A stretch of DNA of 16,428 nt from Bacteroidales bacterium (GCA_017507285.1 JAFWBF010000171.1:1-16428); one strand, 5' to 3'. Shown: positions 1-6,633, counted from the first letter of the stretch. Made by a program: numbers and translations. Notes: generated by a model not told the origin, from the letters alone.

Positions 1-69
1 ATAGGCGATTATCCTTATGGAAACCAATCAGTAATAGATGTGTATATTCTTGGATTGATAGGCGAATAG
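1..69 (+). CDS. 3' end of an unidentified upstream gene (partial)
   Basis: Reading from base 1, the first frame stays open for 22 codons and ends at TAG 67-69. It gives a tail ending ...VYILGLIGE. The next gene starts 36 nt later on the same strand, so this fits the C-terminus of a co-directional upstream gene. The fragment is too short to assign to a family, and an open frame of this length can occur by chance. Confidence 0.45.
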   Translation: MGDYPYGNQSVIDVYILGLIGE

Positions 70-105
70 TTTTTGAAATAAATAATTATTAATAAAGGTA
101 CAGAT

Positions 106-1209
106 ATGAAAATATTAAAATTTTTGGCAAAGCCCTTCTTGTGGATAGAGGGTAGATGGAGTCGTCGTTCCAAATGGTTTAAAAGATTGGTGGTGATACT
201 GGTTGTTGTGCCATCGTGTTTTGTGGTAATTTGTACTCTTTTGGTTACTGTTATTGATACTGCGTATGCAATTTATAAAGACTATGTTCCATACGTTTGT
301 GGTGAAAAGCCGGTATCGGAACGTTTAGAGCTTCATTACTATTCTGATGGTGCAAAAAGATTGTACGACAAACAGAAGAAGAAGTACATAATGGACGATG
401 TGTGTTGGGTGTCGAATGTGTCGGACGATGATACATTGGCAGTGATAGCTTTTCCGGGAAAGCGTGGCTACATCAACGTTCATACGGCAGAGATGGCTAT
501 AGATCTGCAATACAAATCGGCCTGGGTATTTTCGGAAGGGTTGGCAGCTGTTCGTAACCAAGAAGGTAAGGTTGGATTTATCAACAATAAAAACGAGGTG
601 GTGATACCTTTTAAATTCGATGCAAAAAATGCTGGAATAACGACACCATACGTATTCAAATCGGGATACAGCTTTATGAGCGACAGTGTCGGACATCTTG
701 GAATTATCGATCGCGAAGGCAATTGGGTGGTTGAACCTGCTTACGATTATATAGAACCATATTTAGTTGATGGTTTCAGACTAGTAATAAAAGATGGACG
801 TTATGGTTTGTTGGATTCGGCTTCCAATGTGGTTTACGAACCAATATATCAGTCTATTTTATTAGAGGAAGACCAAGACAGAATAACGTTAATTACTGAT
901 ACTGCCGGATGTATAGTTGACTATTCGGGCAAGGTGGTGGTGCCTTTTTTGTGTGATGATGTAACTCCGTTGGGCTATCCTGTGTCAATTACCGAAGAAG
1001 ATGGTTATCATCACATTGAGTATAATGTTAGCGACTATGCAAAATATAGACTAAATTACTACTATGGATTACTGAATGCTAAAACCGGTAAGATAATAAC
1101 ACCTGCCATATATGGCTATATAGAAATGATTTCACCAACCTTATTTTCGGTAACCATCAGGTATACCGGTGAAATTTTGATAGATACAAAAGGCAATGTG
1201 GTGAAATAG
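106..1209 (+). CDS. Membrane-anchored WG-repeat protein
   Basis: A 367-residue protein. A short basic N-terminus (residues 1-26, rich in K/R/W) precedes one hydrophobic segment at about residues 27-50. The rest should lie outside the cytoplasm, by the positive-inside rule. The soluble part carries degenerate WG (KWG-type) repeats of about 35-45 residues with the pattern G-x-x-G-[FYIL]-[IL]-[ND]...P-x-[YF]. Copies are visible near 118-135, 155-172, 197-215, 232-250 and 319-340, with weaker ones near 266-283 and 355-367. Such repeats are thought to form beta-rich scaffolds; no enzymatic residues are evident. Function is unknown, and ligand binding or envelope structure are only guesses. The start is supported by AAAGG at 94-98, 7 nt before ATG. 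It is followed by 472 gene-free bases, so it probably ends a transcription unit. Confidence 0.8.
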   Translation: MKILKFLAKPFLWIEGRWSRRSKWFKRLVVILVVVPSCFVVICTLLVTVIDTAYAIYKDYVPYVCGEKPVSERLELHYYSDGAKRLYDKQKKKYIMDDVCWVSNVSDDDTLAVIAFPGKRGYINVHTAEMAIDLQYKSAWVFSEGLAAVRNQEGKVGFINNKNEVVIPFKFDAKNAGITTPYVFKSGYSFMSDSVGHLGIIDREGNWVVEPAYDYIEPYLVDGFRLVIKDGRYGLLDSASNVVYEPIYQSILLEEDQDRITLITDTAGCIVDYSGKVVVPFLCDDVTPLGYPVSITEEDGYHHIEYNVSDYAKYRLNYYYGLLNAKTGKIITPAIYGYIEMISPTLFSVTIRYTGEILIDTKGNVVK

Positions 1210-1341
1210 TATGTGTGCCGACTAAATATATCTATCTAGTTCGATGTATGAAACCTTTTGGTTGAATTAAAATTCAGGATAGTTAGTTCAGGAAATGCAT
1301 GTTTACGGATATAAAAAATGTATCAACGGACTAATAAAAAT

Positions 1342-1407
1342 CCCTCACGAGGGAGATTTATCTGCCTCACGAGGAAAATTTACTTTCCTCGTGAGGCATT
1401 TTTAGCC
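1342..1407. repeat. 22-bp-period tandem array, three units (copy 1)
   Basis: Units begin at 1342, 1364 and 1386. Each contains the near-palindromic decamer CCTC-RY-GAGG (CCTCACGAGG at 1343 and 1365, CCTCGTGAGG at 1387) followed by an A/T-rich spacer such as AGATTTATCT. The CCTC/GAGG arms stay constant while the central dinucleotide changes from AC to GT in unit 3, which equals an inversion of the decamer. A related array lies at 6207-6294; its first unit matches the unit at 1342 at 17 of 22 positions. Confidence 0.8.
1363..1403 (+). terminator. Strong hairpin with T-tract, possible rho-independent terminator
   Basis: TGCCTCACGAGGAAA (1363-1377) and TTTCCTCGTGAGGCA (1384-1398) are perfect 15-bp reverse complements around a 6-nt loop, followed by TTTTT at 1399-1403. 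This is the shape of an intrinsic terminator and could close the WG-repeat transcription unit. However, it lies 150 nt past that stop codon and is built from the 22-bp repeat units, so it may be a by-product of the repeat. Confidence 0.5.
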
Positions 1408-1449
1408 TACATACCGGCTACCTATTGACAGTATATCATTACGCTCACG

Positions 1450-1483
1450 ACACCCTATTATAAACGGATTGACGATAGGGTGT
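1450..1483. repeat. Inverted repeat, 9-bp stem
   Basis: ACACCCTAT at 1450-1458 is the exact reverse complement of ATAGGGTGT at 1475-1483, with a 16-nt loop. It lies between the 22-bp array and the atpB promoter. It is followed by AAAATTT rather than a clean T-run, so a terminator role is doubtful; an operator is possible. Confidence 0.5.
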
Positions 1484-1607
1484 AAAATTTAAATCATCTA
1501 GAGGGTAAGCATGGTAATAACCAATACGAAATGAGATTTTGAGAGTGTAAAACAAATAAGGGTAGCACTTTTTTTACTTATAATTTGTAGAAAAACTTGC
1601 ATAAAAC

Positions 1608-1638
1608 CTTGTTATATTAGAAAAAATGCGTATATTTG
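1608..1638 (+). promoter_or_regulatory. Bacteroidetes-type promoter for atpB
   Basis: The -7 element TATATTTG (1631-1638) matches TAnnTTTG exactly. CTTG at 1608-1611 matches three of four bases of the TTTG -33 element, at a spacing of 19 nt. The atpB ATG is 43 nt beyond the -7 element, leaving a short leader. Both element identity and spacing agree with the known consensus for the primary sigma factor of this phylum. Confidence 0.65.
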
Positions 1639-1681
1639 CCCTTTGTAATACTAATCTGATAAAAGAATTAAACTCTTAGAA

Positions 1682-2779
1682 ATGAAACGATTTAGGGCTT
1701 TAATGATACTTTTTGTACTGCTAAGTTGCACTGCAAAAACTTTTGCGTCGGACGATAAAGGTAAAATTGACGCAGGAAATTTGATAATAGGACATATAAC
1801 CGATAGTTATTCGTGGCATCTTTTTTCGGTTGATGAACATCACGTGTGTATACCATTGCCGGTAATACTTATCCACGATGGAAACTTTGATGTGTTTATG
1901 AGTAGCAAGTTCCATCATGGCGAATGTAGCTATAAAGGTTATAAGATAGTAGGTGGTGGAACAAAGAAAGAACACATTGTGTGTGTAGATGAGCAGGATA
2001 ATGTATTGTTGGATGCCGAAGGAAATGAAATTTCACCCATTGATTTGAGTATAACAAAGACTGCTGCAGGTATTATGATTGCAACTGCATTATTGTTGGT
2101 GATATTTATGTTGGTGTGCAAAAGTTGTAAAAAGAATAGCGGAAAGGCTCCAAAAGGCTTGCAATCGTTGGTTGAAATATTGGTTTTGTTTATAAAAGAT
2201 CAAGTTGTATATCCTATAATGGGAGAGAAAAGAACAAAAAAATATCTTCCATATATACTCACATTATTTTTCTTTATTTTCTTTTGTAATATAATGGGAC
2301 TTATACCATTATTTCCGGGAGGAGTGAATATAACAGGAAATATTTGCGTAACAGCGGTGTTGGCTATAATTACCTTCTTGATAACTACATTGAGTGGAAA
2401 TAAACATTATTGGAAAGATATATTTAATACTCCCGGTGTGCCATGGTGGTTGAAATGGGGGTTGCCTATTATGCCTATAGTTGAATTTGTAGGTATGCTT
2501 ACAAAACCATTTGTATTATGTGTCCGTTTGTTTGCCAATATGACTGCCGGTCATATTGTAATACTTGGTTTCATTACCTTGATATTTATATTTGGCAACA
2601 TGTCTCCGGGATTAGGTTACGGGGTGTCTGTTGTATCTATATTTTTTAGCGTATTTATTAGTGCATTGGAATGCTTAGTATGTTTTATTCAGGCCTATGT
2701 GTTTGCAATGCTCTCTACATTGTATATTGCAATGGCCACAGAGGAACATCATGAAGAGCATGAGATAGAAAAGGCTTAA
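1682..2779 (+). CDS. atpB: F0F1 ATP synthase subunit a
   Basis: Subunit a forms the proton half-channels beside the c-ring in the inner membrane. This 365-residue protein is longer than the E. coli one (271), as is usual in Bacteroidota. A cleavable signal sequence (about 1-22) and a soluble extracytoplasmic domain (about 23-120) precede the helical bundle (about 125-350). The hallmark segment VRLFANMTAGHIV begins at 281 and carries the essential arginine (R282, E. coli R210). FIQAYVFAML follows, with Q337 matching E. coli Q252. The C-terminus is histidine/glutamate-rich (EEHHEEHE). atpB is normally followed by atpE and atpF; here only 65 nt separate it from pgk and no c or b subunit is present. 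It appears intact and has its own promoter. Confidence 0.95.
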   Translation: MKRFRALMILFVLLSCTAKTFASDDKGKIDAGNLIIGHITDSYSWHLFSVDEHHVCIPLPVILIHDGNFDVFMSSKFHHGECSYKGYKIVGGGTKKEHIVCVDEQDNVLLDAEGNEISPIDLSITKTAAGIMIATALLLVIFMLVCKSCKKNSGKAPKGLQSLVEILVLFIKDQVVYPIMGEKRTKKYLPYILTLFFFIFFCNIMGLIPLFPGGVNITGNICVTAVLAIITFLITTLSGNKHYWKDIFNTPGVPWWLKWGLPIMPIVEFVGMLTKPFVLCVRLFANMTAGHIVILGFITLIFIFGNMSPGLGYGVSVVSIFFSVFISALECLVCFIQAYVFAMLSTLYIAMATEEHHEEHEIEKA

Positions 2780-2796
2780 TGCAAATAGAAACACGA

Positions 2797-2827
2797 TTTG
2801 TAATACAGATTAGGAATAATATATTTT
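2797..2827 (+). promoter_or_regulatory. Possible promoter for pgk
   Basis: TTTG at 2797-2800 is followed after 19 nt by TATATTTT (2820-2827), which differs from the TAnnTTTG -7 element only in the last base. It sits in the atpB-pgk gap, 17 nt before the pgk ATG, which would leave a very short leader. Read-through from atpB is an alternative in such an AT-rich gap. Confidence 0.4.
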
Positions 2828-2844
2828 AATTAATAAGAAAAGAA

Positions 2845-4035
2845 ATGAAAAGTATAAGAGATATAAATTTCGCAGGGAAGAAGGTGATGTTGAGAGTTGA
2901 TTTCAATGTGCCTATCAATGAACAAGGAGAGATAACCGACGATACTCGTATAAGAGAGAGTATGCCAACGATAGAAAAACTATTGGCCGATGGTGCAGCT
3001 ATAATAATAATGGCACACTTTGGCAGACCTAAAAATGGATTTGATCCTAGTTTGAGTTTGGCACCTGTGGCAAAACATTTGTCGAAAATATTGAATCGTG
3101 AGGTTATATTTACTCAAGAATTATTGGGCGAAAAAGTTAGAGAAATAGCACACAATCTTAAAAATGGAGATGTGTTTTTGCTAGAAAACATTCGTTTCTA
3201 TCCAGGCGAAACTAAGGGCGATAAAGAATTGGCAAAACAATTGGCCGATCTTGGTGACTGTTATATCAATGACGCTTTTGGTGCTGCTCATCGTGAACAC
3301 AGTAGCACAGCCACTATTGCACAATTCTTTCCAAATGATAAATATTTTGGATTCTTGATGGAAAACGAAGTTAAGAATCTTACACTTTTGATGCAAAATC
3401 CACAACATCCGTTTACTGCCATTATTGGAGGAAGCAAAATTTCTACAAAAATAGACATATTGGAAAATCTTATTCCAAAGGTTGATAATATGATAATAGG
3501 TGGTGGTATGAGATATACCTTTACAAAAGCCTTGGGTGGAAAGATTGGTAAATCATTGTGCGAAGATGATAAGTTAGATGAAGCACGTTTGTTGATGGAA
3601 AAGATGAAAGCATCCAACGTGAAACTTTATTTGCCTGCCGATAGTGTTGTGGCTGACGATTTTTCTAACGATGCCAACACCCAGATAGTACCAAGTGATC
3701 AAATACCCGATGGTTGGGAATCGTTGGATTGTGGTCCGGAGGCGATAAAAGCATTTAGCGAAGTTATAACAAATTCCAAAACAATATTGTGGAATGGTCC
3801 TATGGGAGTATTTGAAATGCCAAACTTTGCCAAAGGTACTTTTGCAGTAGGTGAGAGCGTAGCCAAGGCTACGGCCAATGGAGCTTTCAGTGCTGTAGGT
3901 GGTGGCGATAGTGTTGCTGCTGTTAAACTGCTTGGTATTGGCGACAAAATGAGTTATGTAAGTACCGGTGGAGGAGCTATGCTTGAATATTTGGAAGGTA
4001 AAGAACTGCCAGGTATAAAGGCTATAATGGAATAA
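2845..4035 (+). CDS. pgk: Phosphoglycerate kinase
   Basis: A cytosolic glycolytic enzyme that transfers the acyl phosphate of 1,3-bisphosphoglycerate to ADP. At 396 residues it has the usual bacterial length and both domains. The N-terminal substrate domain shows RVDFNVP (17-23), AHFGRP (57-62) and ENIRFYPGETKGD from about 114. The nucleotide domain shows GGSKISTK (195-202), WNGPMGVFE and the C-terminal GGGDSVAAV motif. No residue characteristic of the family looks lost. It stands 65 nt after atpB and 65 nt before the small membrane protein gene, in the same direction. It is a glycolytic gene next to an ATP synthase gene, but I infer no special coupling from that. A 183-codon frame antisense to its 3' end is a coding shadow. 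Confidence 0.97.
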   Translation: MKSIRDINFAGKKVMLRVDFNVPINEQGEITDDTRIRESMPTIEKLLADGAAIIIMAHFGRPKNGFDPSLSLAPVAKHLSKILNREVIFTQELLGEKVREIAHNLKNGDVFLLENIRFYPGETKGDKELAKQLADLGDCYINDAFGAAHREHSSTATIAQFFPNDKYFGFLMENEVKNLTLLMQNPQHPFTAIIGGSKISTKIDILENLIPKVDNMIIGGGMRYTFTKALGGKIGKSLCEDDKLDEARLLMEKMKASNVKLYLPADSVVADDFSNDANTQIVPSDQIPDGWESLDCGPEAIKAFSEVITNSKTILWNGPMGVFEMPNFAKGTFAVGESVAKATANGAFSAVGGGDSVAAVKLLGIGDKMSYVSTGGGAMLEYLEGKELPGIKAIME

Positions 4036-4100
4036 GATATATTCATTGCAAAAACATAATAAAAGAATATTTGTGATTAAAGATATAAAACTCTGCAAAA

Positions 4101-4478
4101 ATGAATAGAACAGTAAAGCTAACATTTTGGGGCGTTGTAGCGGTAGTTGTAATTATTTTGGCACTTATGTTTGGTATTCCTATGTATAGGGTATGGTCGC
4201 AGGAAATGTCGGGACGTGCAGAATATGCAAAAGCCGAGCAAAACAGAAAGATTAAAATAGAAGAAGCAAAGGCATACCTTGAGGCTGAAAAATTGAATGC
4301 ACAAGCAGAGGTGGAACGCGCCAAAGGTGCTGCTCAAGCTATTGAAATAGAAAATGGAAAACTTACTTCTACCTATATTCAATATCTTTGGGTAAGACAA
4401 CAAGGCAACAACAATGTTGAGAAAATAATATACATACCCACAGAAGCAAGTATGCCTATATTAGAAGCAAAGAATTAA
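4101..4478 (+). CDS. Small single-pass membrane protein resembling the tail of SPFH/prohibitin proteins
   Basis: A 125-residue protein. Residues about 8-30 form one hydrophobic segment. Residues about 36-88 are a highly charged Ala/Glu/Lys helix (EAKAYLEAEKLNAQAEVERAKGAA region) likely to form a coiled coil. The last 40 residues include YLWVRQQ and end in IIYIPTEASMPILEA. This helix plus a YIPTE-like end resembles the C-terminal part of prohibitin/HflK-type proteins, without the SPFH (band 7) domain. Similar short proteins occur in phages and bacteria, often labelled membrane protease subunit; I recall this family but could not search. The layout also superficially resembles F0 subunit b, but b-type features and length are lacking. 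Function unknown. It is followed by a terminator-like hairpin at 4502-4553. Confidence 0.8.
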   Translation: MNRTVKLTFWGVVAVVVIILALMFGIPMYRVWSQEMSGRAEYAKAEQNRKIKIEEAKAYLEAEKLNAQAEVERAKGAAQAIEIENGKLTSTYIQYLWVRQQGNNNVEKIIYIPTEASMPILEAKN

Positions 4479-4501
4479 CTTACATACACATTATATTTAG
4501 G

Positions 4502-4553
4502 TAAAACAAAACGAATGTGTAATCCTGAAATGAATTGCACATTCGTTGTTTTA
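4502..4553 (+). terminator. Probable rho-independent terminator after the small membrane protein gene
   Basis: TAAAACA (4502-4508), a two-base AA bulge and ACGAATGTG (4511-4519) pair with CACATTCGT (4538-4546) and TGTTTTA (4547-4553). The result is a 16-bp interrupted stem with an 18-nt loop and a U-rich 3' side (TTGTTTTA). It begins 24 nt after the stop at 4478. It overlaps the upstream TTG (4535) and ATG (4553) start options of the acetyltransferase, which argues for the later start at 4568. Confidence 0.6.
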
Positions 4554-4567
4554 TGAGAGATACGACG

Positions 4568-5122
4568 ATGAAAGATATATTGTTAAGAGCCGTGGAGCCT
4601 CAGGATATTGATGTTATCTACACATGGGAAAATGACGAAGATATATGGGAAACTAGCGAAACACACAAGCCATTTTCACGTTATATGTTGGAACAATATA
4701 TAATATCCGAACAAAATTCGGACATTCACTCGTTGAAACAACAGAGGTTGATGATTGATACAGAAATAGATGGTAGTGTGGTAACAGTGGGATGTGCAGA
4801 TGTATTTGATTATAATCTGTTTCACCGCCGTGCGGGAATAGGAATACTTATTGATAAGAAATATAGGGGAAGGGGATTGGCTACAGCTACAATAGGTAAG
4901 TTATGTGATTATTGTTGGAGGTATTTGCATCTTCATTCGCTTTATGCCAATATAGCCGTGGATAATATTTCAAGTATAAGAGCTTTTGAAAAAAATGGTT
5001 TTTTATTGATAGGGACAAAGAATGATTGGGTATATGATGGCGAAGGCTTTCATGATGAATATATGTTTCAAAAAATACTAAAAAAGAAGAATGTCGAAAT
5101 CGAAAAACAAAATATCGTATAA
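4568..5122 (+). CDS. GNAT-family N-acetyltransferase
   Basis: An acetyl-CoA-dependent acetyltransferase of 184 residues, related in layout to the RimJ/SpeG-like group. From ATG 4568 the protein begins MKDILLRAVEPQDIDVIYTW, the typical first strand and helix of the fold. The acetyl-CoA pyrophosphate loop is visible as KKYRGRGLATATI, and the C-terminal NISSIRAFEKNGF segment is the usual last helix-strand pair. The substrate cannot be read from sequence. The frame is open back to TTG 4535, with another ATG at 4553, but both lie inside the terminator hairpin and would add residues atypical of the family. The 3' end overlaps the mltG start by 32 nt, suggesting co-transcription with mltG. No promoter was recognised downstream of the hairpin. 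Confidence 0.88.
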   Translation: MKDILLRAVEPQDIDVIYTWENDEDIWETSETHKPFSRYMLEQYIISEQNSDIHSLKQQRLMIDTEIDGSVVTVGCADVFDYNLFHRRAGIGILIDKKYRGRGLATATIGKLCDYCWRYLHLHSLYANIAVDNISSIRAFEKNGFLLIGTKNDWVYDGEGFHDEYMFQKILKKKNVEIEKQNIV

Positions 5123-6143
5123 GCAAGTGCTTATTGGTTTAGCAATATTGATAGGAGTAGTGTTGGGACTAACAATAGGTATATACAATTTTTTTAAACA
5201 CAATAATATACCTATAACAGAGGATTATTATCTGTATATACACAAAGGCACAACATATACCGATGTTCTAGATAGTTTGCAGGTACATGGCTGTATTGTT
5301 GATTCGGCCTTTTTCAATTGGTTGGCCAATAGGAAGTCTTATCCTCAAAATGTAAAACCGGGTAGATATAAAATTGTTCCAAATATGAGTATCAATACAT
5401 TGTTGAATAATCTGAGAGCGGGAAACCAAGAGCCTATGAAAGTGGTGATAGGCAAATTTCGTTCAAAAGAAAAGATGGCACAACTTATATCGCATAAGTT
5501 GGAATTTGATTCGGTTGATTTTATGAAAGCTTTGAATAATGATACATTGTTGGATAGTTTCGGTTTGATAAAAGAAAATGCCTTAACTCTTTTTATTCCA
5601 AATACCTATGAGGTATATTGGAATATAACTCCTGAAGATTTTCTTTGGCGAATGTATAAAGAAAAGGAACGTTTTTGGGATAAGAAGGATAGGTGTGAAA
5701 AGGCCGAGAAGATGAATATGACAGAGATAGAGGTGATGATTTTGGCTTCCATAGTAGATGAAGAAACAAATAAAAATGATGAAAAACCGATGGTTGCAAG
5801 TGTCTATTTGAACCGTTTGAGAAAGGGATATCTTTTGCAGGCAGACCCTACTGTACGCTTTGCAATACAGAATTTTGACATAAAACGAGTACTTAATAAA
5901 CACCTCAAGCATGATAGTCCATACAATACTTACATATATAAAGGACTGCCACCAGGTCCAATATGTATACCTTCAATAGCTTCGATAGATGCGGTACTTG
6001 AAAACAAACAAACGGATTATATGTTTTTTTGTGCCAAAGAAGATTTCTCTGGCTACCACAATTTTGCCATTACACATGCAGAGCATGTGCGAAACGCTCG
6101 TAAATTTCAGAAGGCACTGAATGAAAGAAAGATTTTTGAATAA
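5091..6143 (+). CDS. mltG: Endolytic murein transglycosylase MltG
   Basis: MltG cleaves nascent glycan strands at the outer face of the inner membrane and helps set their length. This 350-residue protein has a basic N-terminus, one membrane anchor (about 13-34), a LysM-like/YceG N-terminal part (GTTYTDVLDSL; KPGRYKI at 89-95) and the catalytic domain. The active-site region ILASIVDEET (217-226) aligns with ASIVEKET of E. coli; the conserved Glu is most likely E225. Further family motifs are VASVYLNRL (235-243), LQADPTVRFA (249-258) and SPYNTYIYKGLPPGPI from 276. It starts inside the acetyltransferase gene (32-nt overlap), with AAAGAAGA before the ATG. It is the last gene before a 1.1-kb gene-free region. 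Confidence 0.95.
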   Translation: MSKSKNKISYKQVLIGLAILIGVVLGLTIGIYNFFKHNNIPITEDYYLYIHKGTTYTDVLDSLQVHGCIVDSAFFNWLANRKSYPQNVKPGRYKIVPNMSINTLLNNLRAGNQEPMKVVIGKFRSKEKMAQLISHKLEFDSVDFMKALNNDTLLDSFGLIKENALTLFIPNTYEVYWNITPEDFLWRMYKEKERFWDKKDRCEKAEKMNMTEIEVMILASIVDEETNKNDEKPMVASVYLNRLRKGYLLQADPTVRFAIQNFDIKRVLNKHLKHDSPYNTYIYKGLPPGPICIPSIASIDAVLENKQTDYMFFCAKEDFSGYHNFAITHAEHVRNARKFQKALNERKIFE

Positions 6144-6206
6144 TAGACTTTTCCATTCGATGCAATGACACTGTCGCAACAAACATCTTGGCTGATGCTG
6201 TAAATT

Positions 6207-6294
6207 CCCTCACGTAGTAGATACATCTCCCTCGTGATGTAGATGAAATTTCATCGTGATCTAAATTTATCTCCCTTGCGATGGAATTTATATA
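6207..6294. repeat. 22-bp-period tandem array, four diverged units (copy 2)
   Basis: Units start at 6207, 6229, 6251 and 6273, an exact 22-bp period. Their cores are CCCTCACGTAG, CCCTCGTGATG, TCATCGTGATC and CCCTTGCGATG, followed by A/T-rich spacers including ATTTATCT. The first unit matches the unit at 1342 at 17 of 22 positions, and the third shares its ATTTATCT tail. The central dinucleotide again varies between CACG and CGTG. The palindromic arms are more decayed than in copy 1, so no strong hairpin forms here. Confidence 0.7.
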
Positions 6295-6336
6295 TGTAAT
6301 AGCAGATAAGTTCCAATAAGAAACGCAACTTTTTGA

Positions 6337-6368
6337 GTAAAAAAAAGAGCTAAAAAGATTTTTTTTAC
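6337..6368. repeat. A/T inverted repeat, 10-bp stem
   Basis: GTAAAAAAAA at 6337-6346 is the exact reverse complement of TTTTTTTTAC at 6359-6368, with a 12-nt loop. Almost all pairs are A-T, so the stem is weak and the A- and T-runs may matter more as bent or flexible DNA than as a hairpin. Confidence 0.5.
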
Positions 6369-6395
6369 CACAAAAGAAGTAGTAGTATATATATA

Positions 6396-6409
6396 TACAA
6401 CTAGTTGTA
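6396..6409. repeat. Perfect 14-bp palindrome between AT runs
   Basis: TACAACTAGTTGTA is its own reverse complement. Alternating ATATATAT lies directly to its left and AATATATAT to its right, extending the dyad. It ends 19 nt before the candidate small ORF at 6429, a place where an operator could sit; that role is inference only. Confidence 0.55.
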
Positions 6410-6428
6410 GAATATATATCTTATCTTT

Positions 6429-6503
6429 ATGGCATGTATATTGGCCCTCCTAATTATTATAGTCTATACCTTATACAGTGGAAAAACTGAAATGAAAATA
6501 TAG
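6429..6503 (+). CDS. Candidate 24-residue hydrophobic peptide
   Basis: An ATG at 6429 opens a 24-codon frame ending at TAG 6501-6503. The predicted peptide has a hydrophobic stretch at residues 2-16 (ACILALLIIIVYTLY) and a polar tail (SGKTEMKI). The composition fits a single-pass small membrane protein or a type I toxin-like peptide. Against it, there is no clear ribosome-binding site, T-rich DNA encodes hydrophobic residues by default, and a frame of this length is expected by chance in 1 kb of such DNA. TATCTTTA just upstream resembles, but does not match, the -7 element. No antisense regulator was identified. Confidence 0.2.
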   Translation: MACILALLIIIVYTLYSGKTEMKI

Positions 6504-6563
6504 AATGCTTAATATTGAAAATCAATATGTATTTCTTTGTAAAAACAATTAAATTATTTACAC

Positions 6564-6633
6564 GGGTATAAACCTAAGGTTTACGACCTGTAACTGCCAT
6601 ATTTTTGACTCGTAATTCTGTGGTTTACGTCTC
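6564..6633. repeat. Paired weak hairpins sharing GGTTTACG
   Basis: GGTTTACG occurs at 6578-6585 and 6622-6629, 44 bp apart. Each copy is the right arm of an imperfect hairpin: TAAACC (6569-6574) with GGTTTA (6578-6583), and CGTAA (6611-6615) with TTACG (6625-6629). The two may be diverged copies of one palindromic element. The 44-bp spacing is twice the 22-bp period seen nearby, which may be coincidence. Confidence 0.4.

Larger units (their letters stand above)
1210..1681. other. Gene-free region between the WG-repeat gene and atpB
   Basis: These 472 bases contain no coding frame that I can support on either strand. They hold a three-unit array with 22-bp period (1342-1407), whose last two units form a strong hairpin. 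A second inverted repeat lies at 1450-1483, and a Bacteroidetes-type promoter for atpB at 1608-1638. The first 130 bases show nothing recognisable. Confidence 0.7.

Noticed and set aside
1342..1407. CRISPR array
   Set aside because: The units are contiguous with no unique spacers of 30 bp or more, the period is only 22 bp, and no cas genes are present.
1444..1450. CTCACGA, a possible fourth unit of the first 22-bp array
   Set aside because: It is not in phase with the 22-bp period and lacks the GAGG arm and the spacer.
3574..4125. Long antisense frame of 183 codons opposite the 3' end of pgk
   Set aside because: It overlaps a clearly real, full-length pgk, and its composition is a low-complexity mirror of the sense codons with no recognisable domain.
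4101..4478. Possible F0 subunit b (atpF), because of the nearby atpB and the layout of one membrane helix plus a charged helix
   Set aside because: It is only 125 residues long, lies beyond pgk, and its C-terminus has the YIPTEASMPILEA-type end of SPFH-like proteins rather than b-subunit features.
4535..4567. Upstream TTG/ATG starts for the acetyltransferase
   Set aside because: They fall within the terminator-like stem and add residues that do not fit the usual N-terminus of the family; ATG 4568 gives a typical start.
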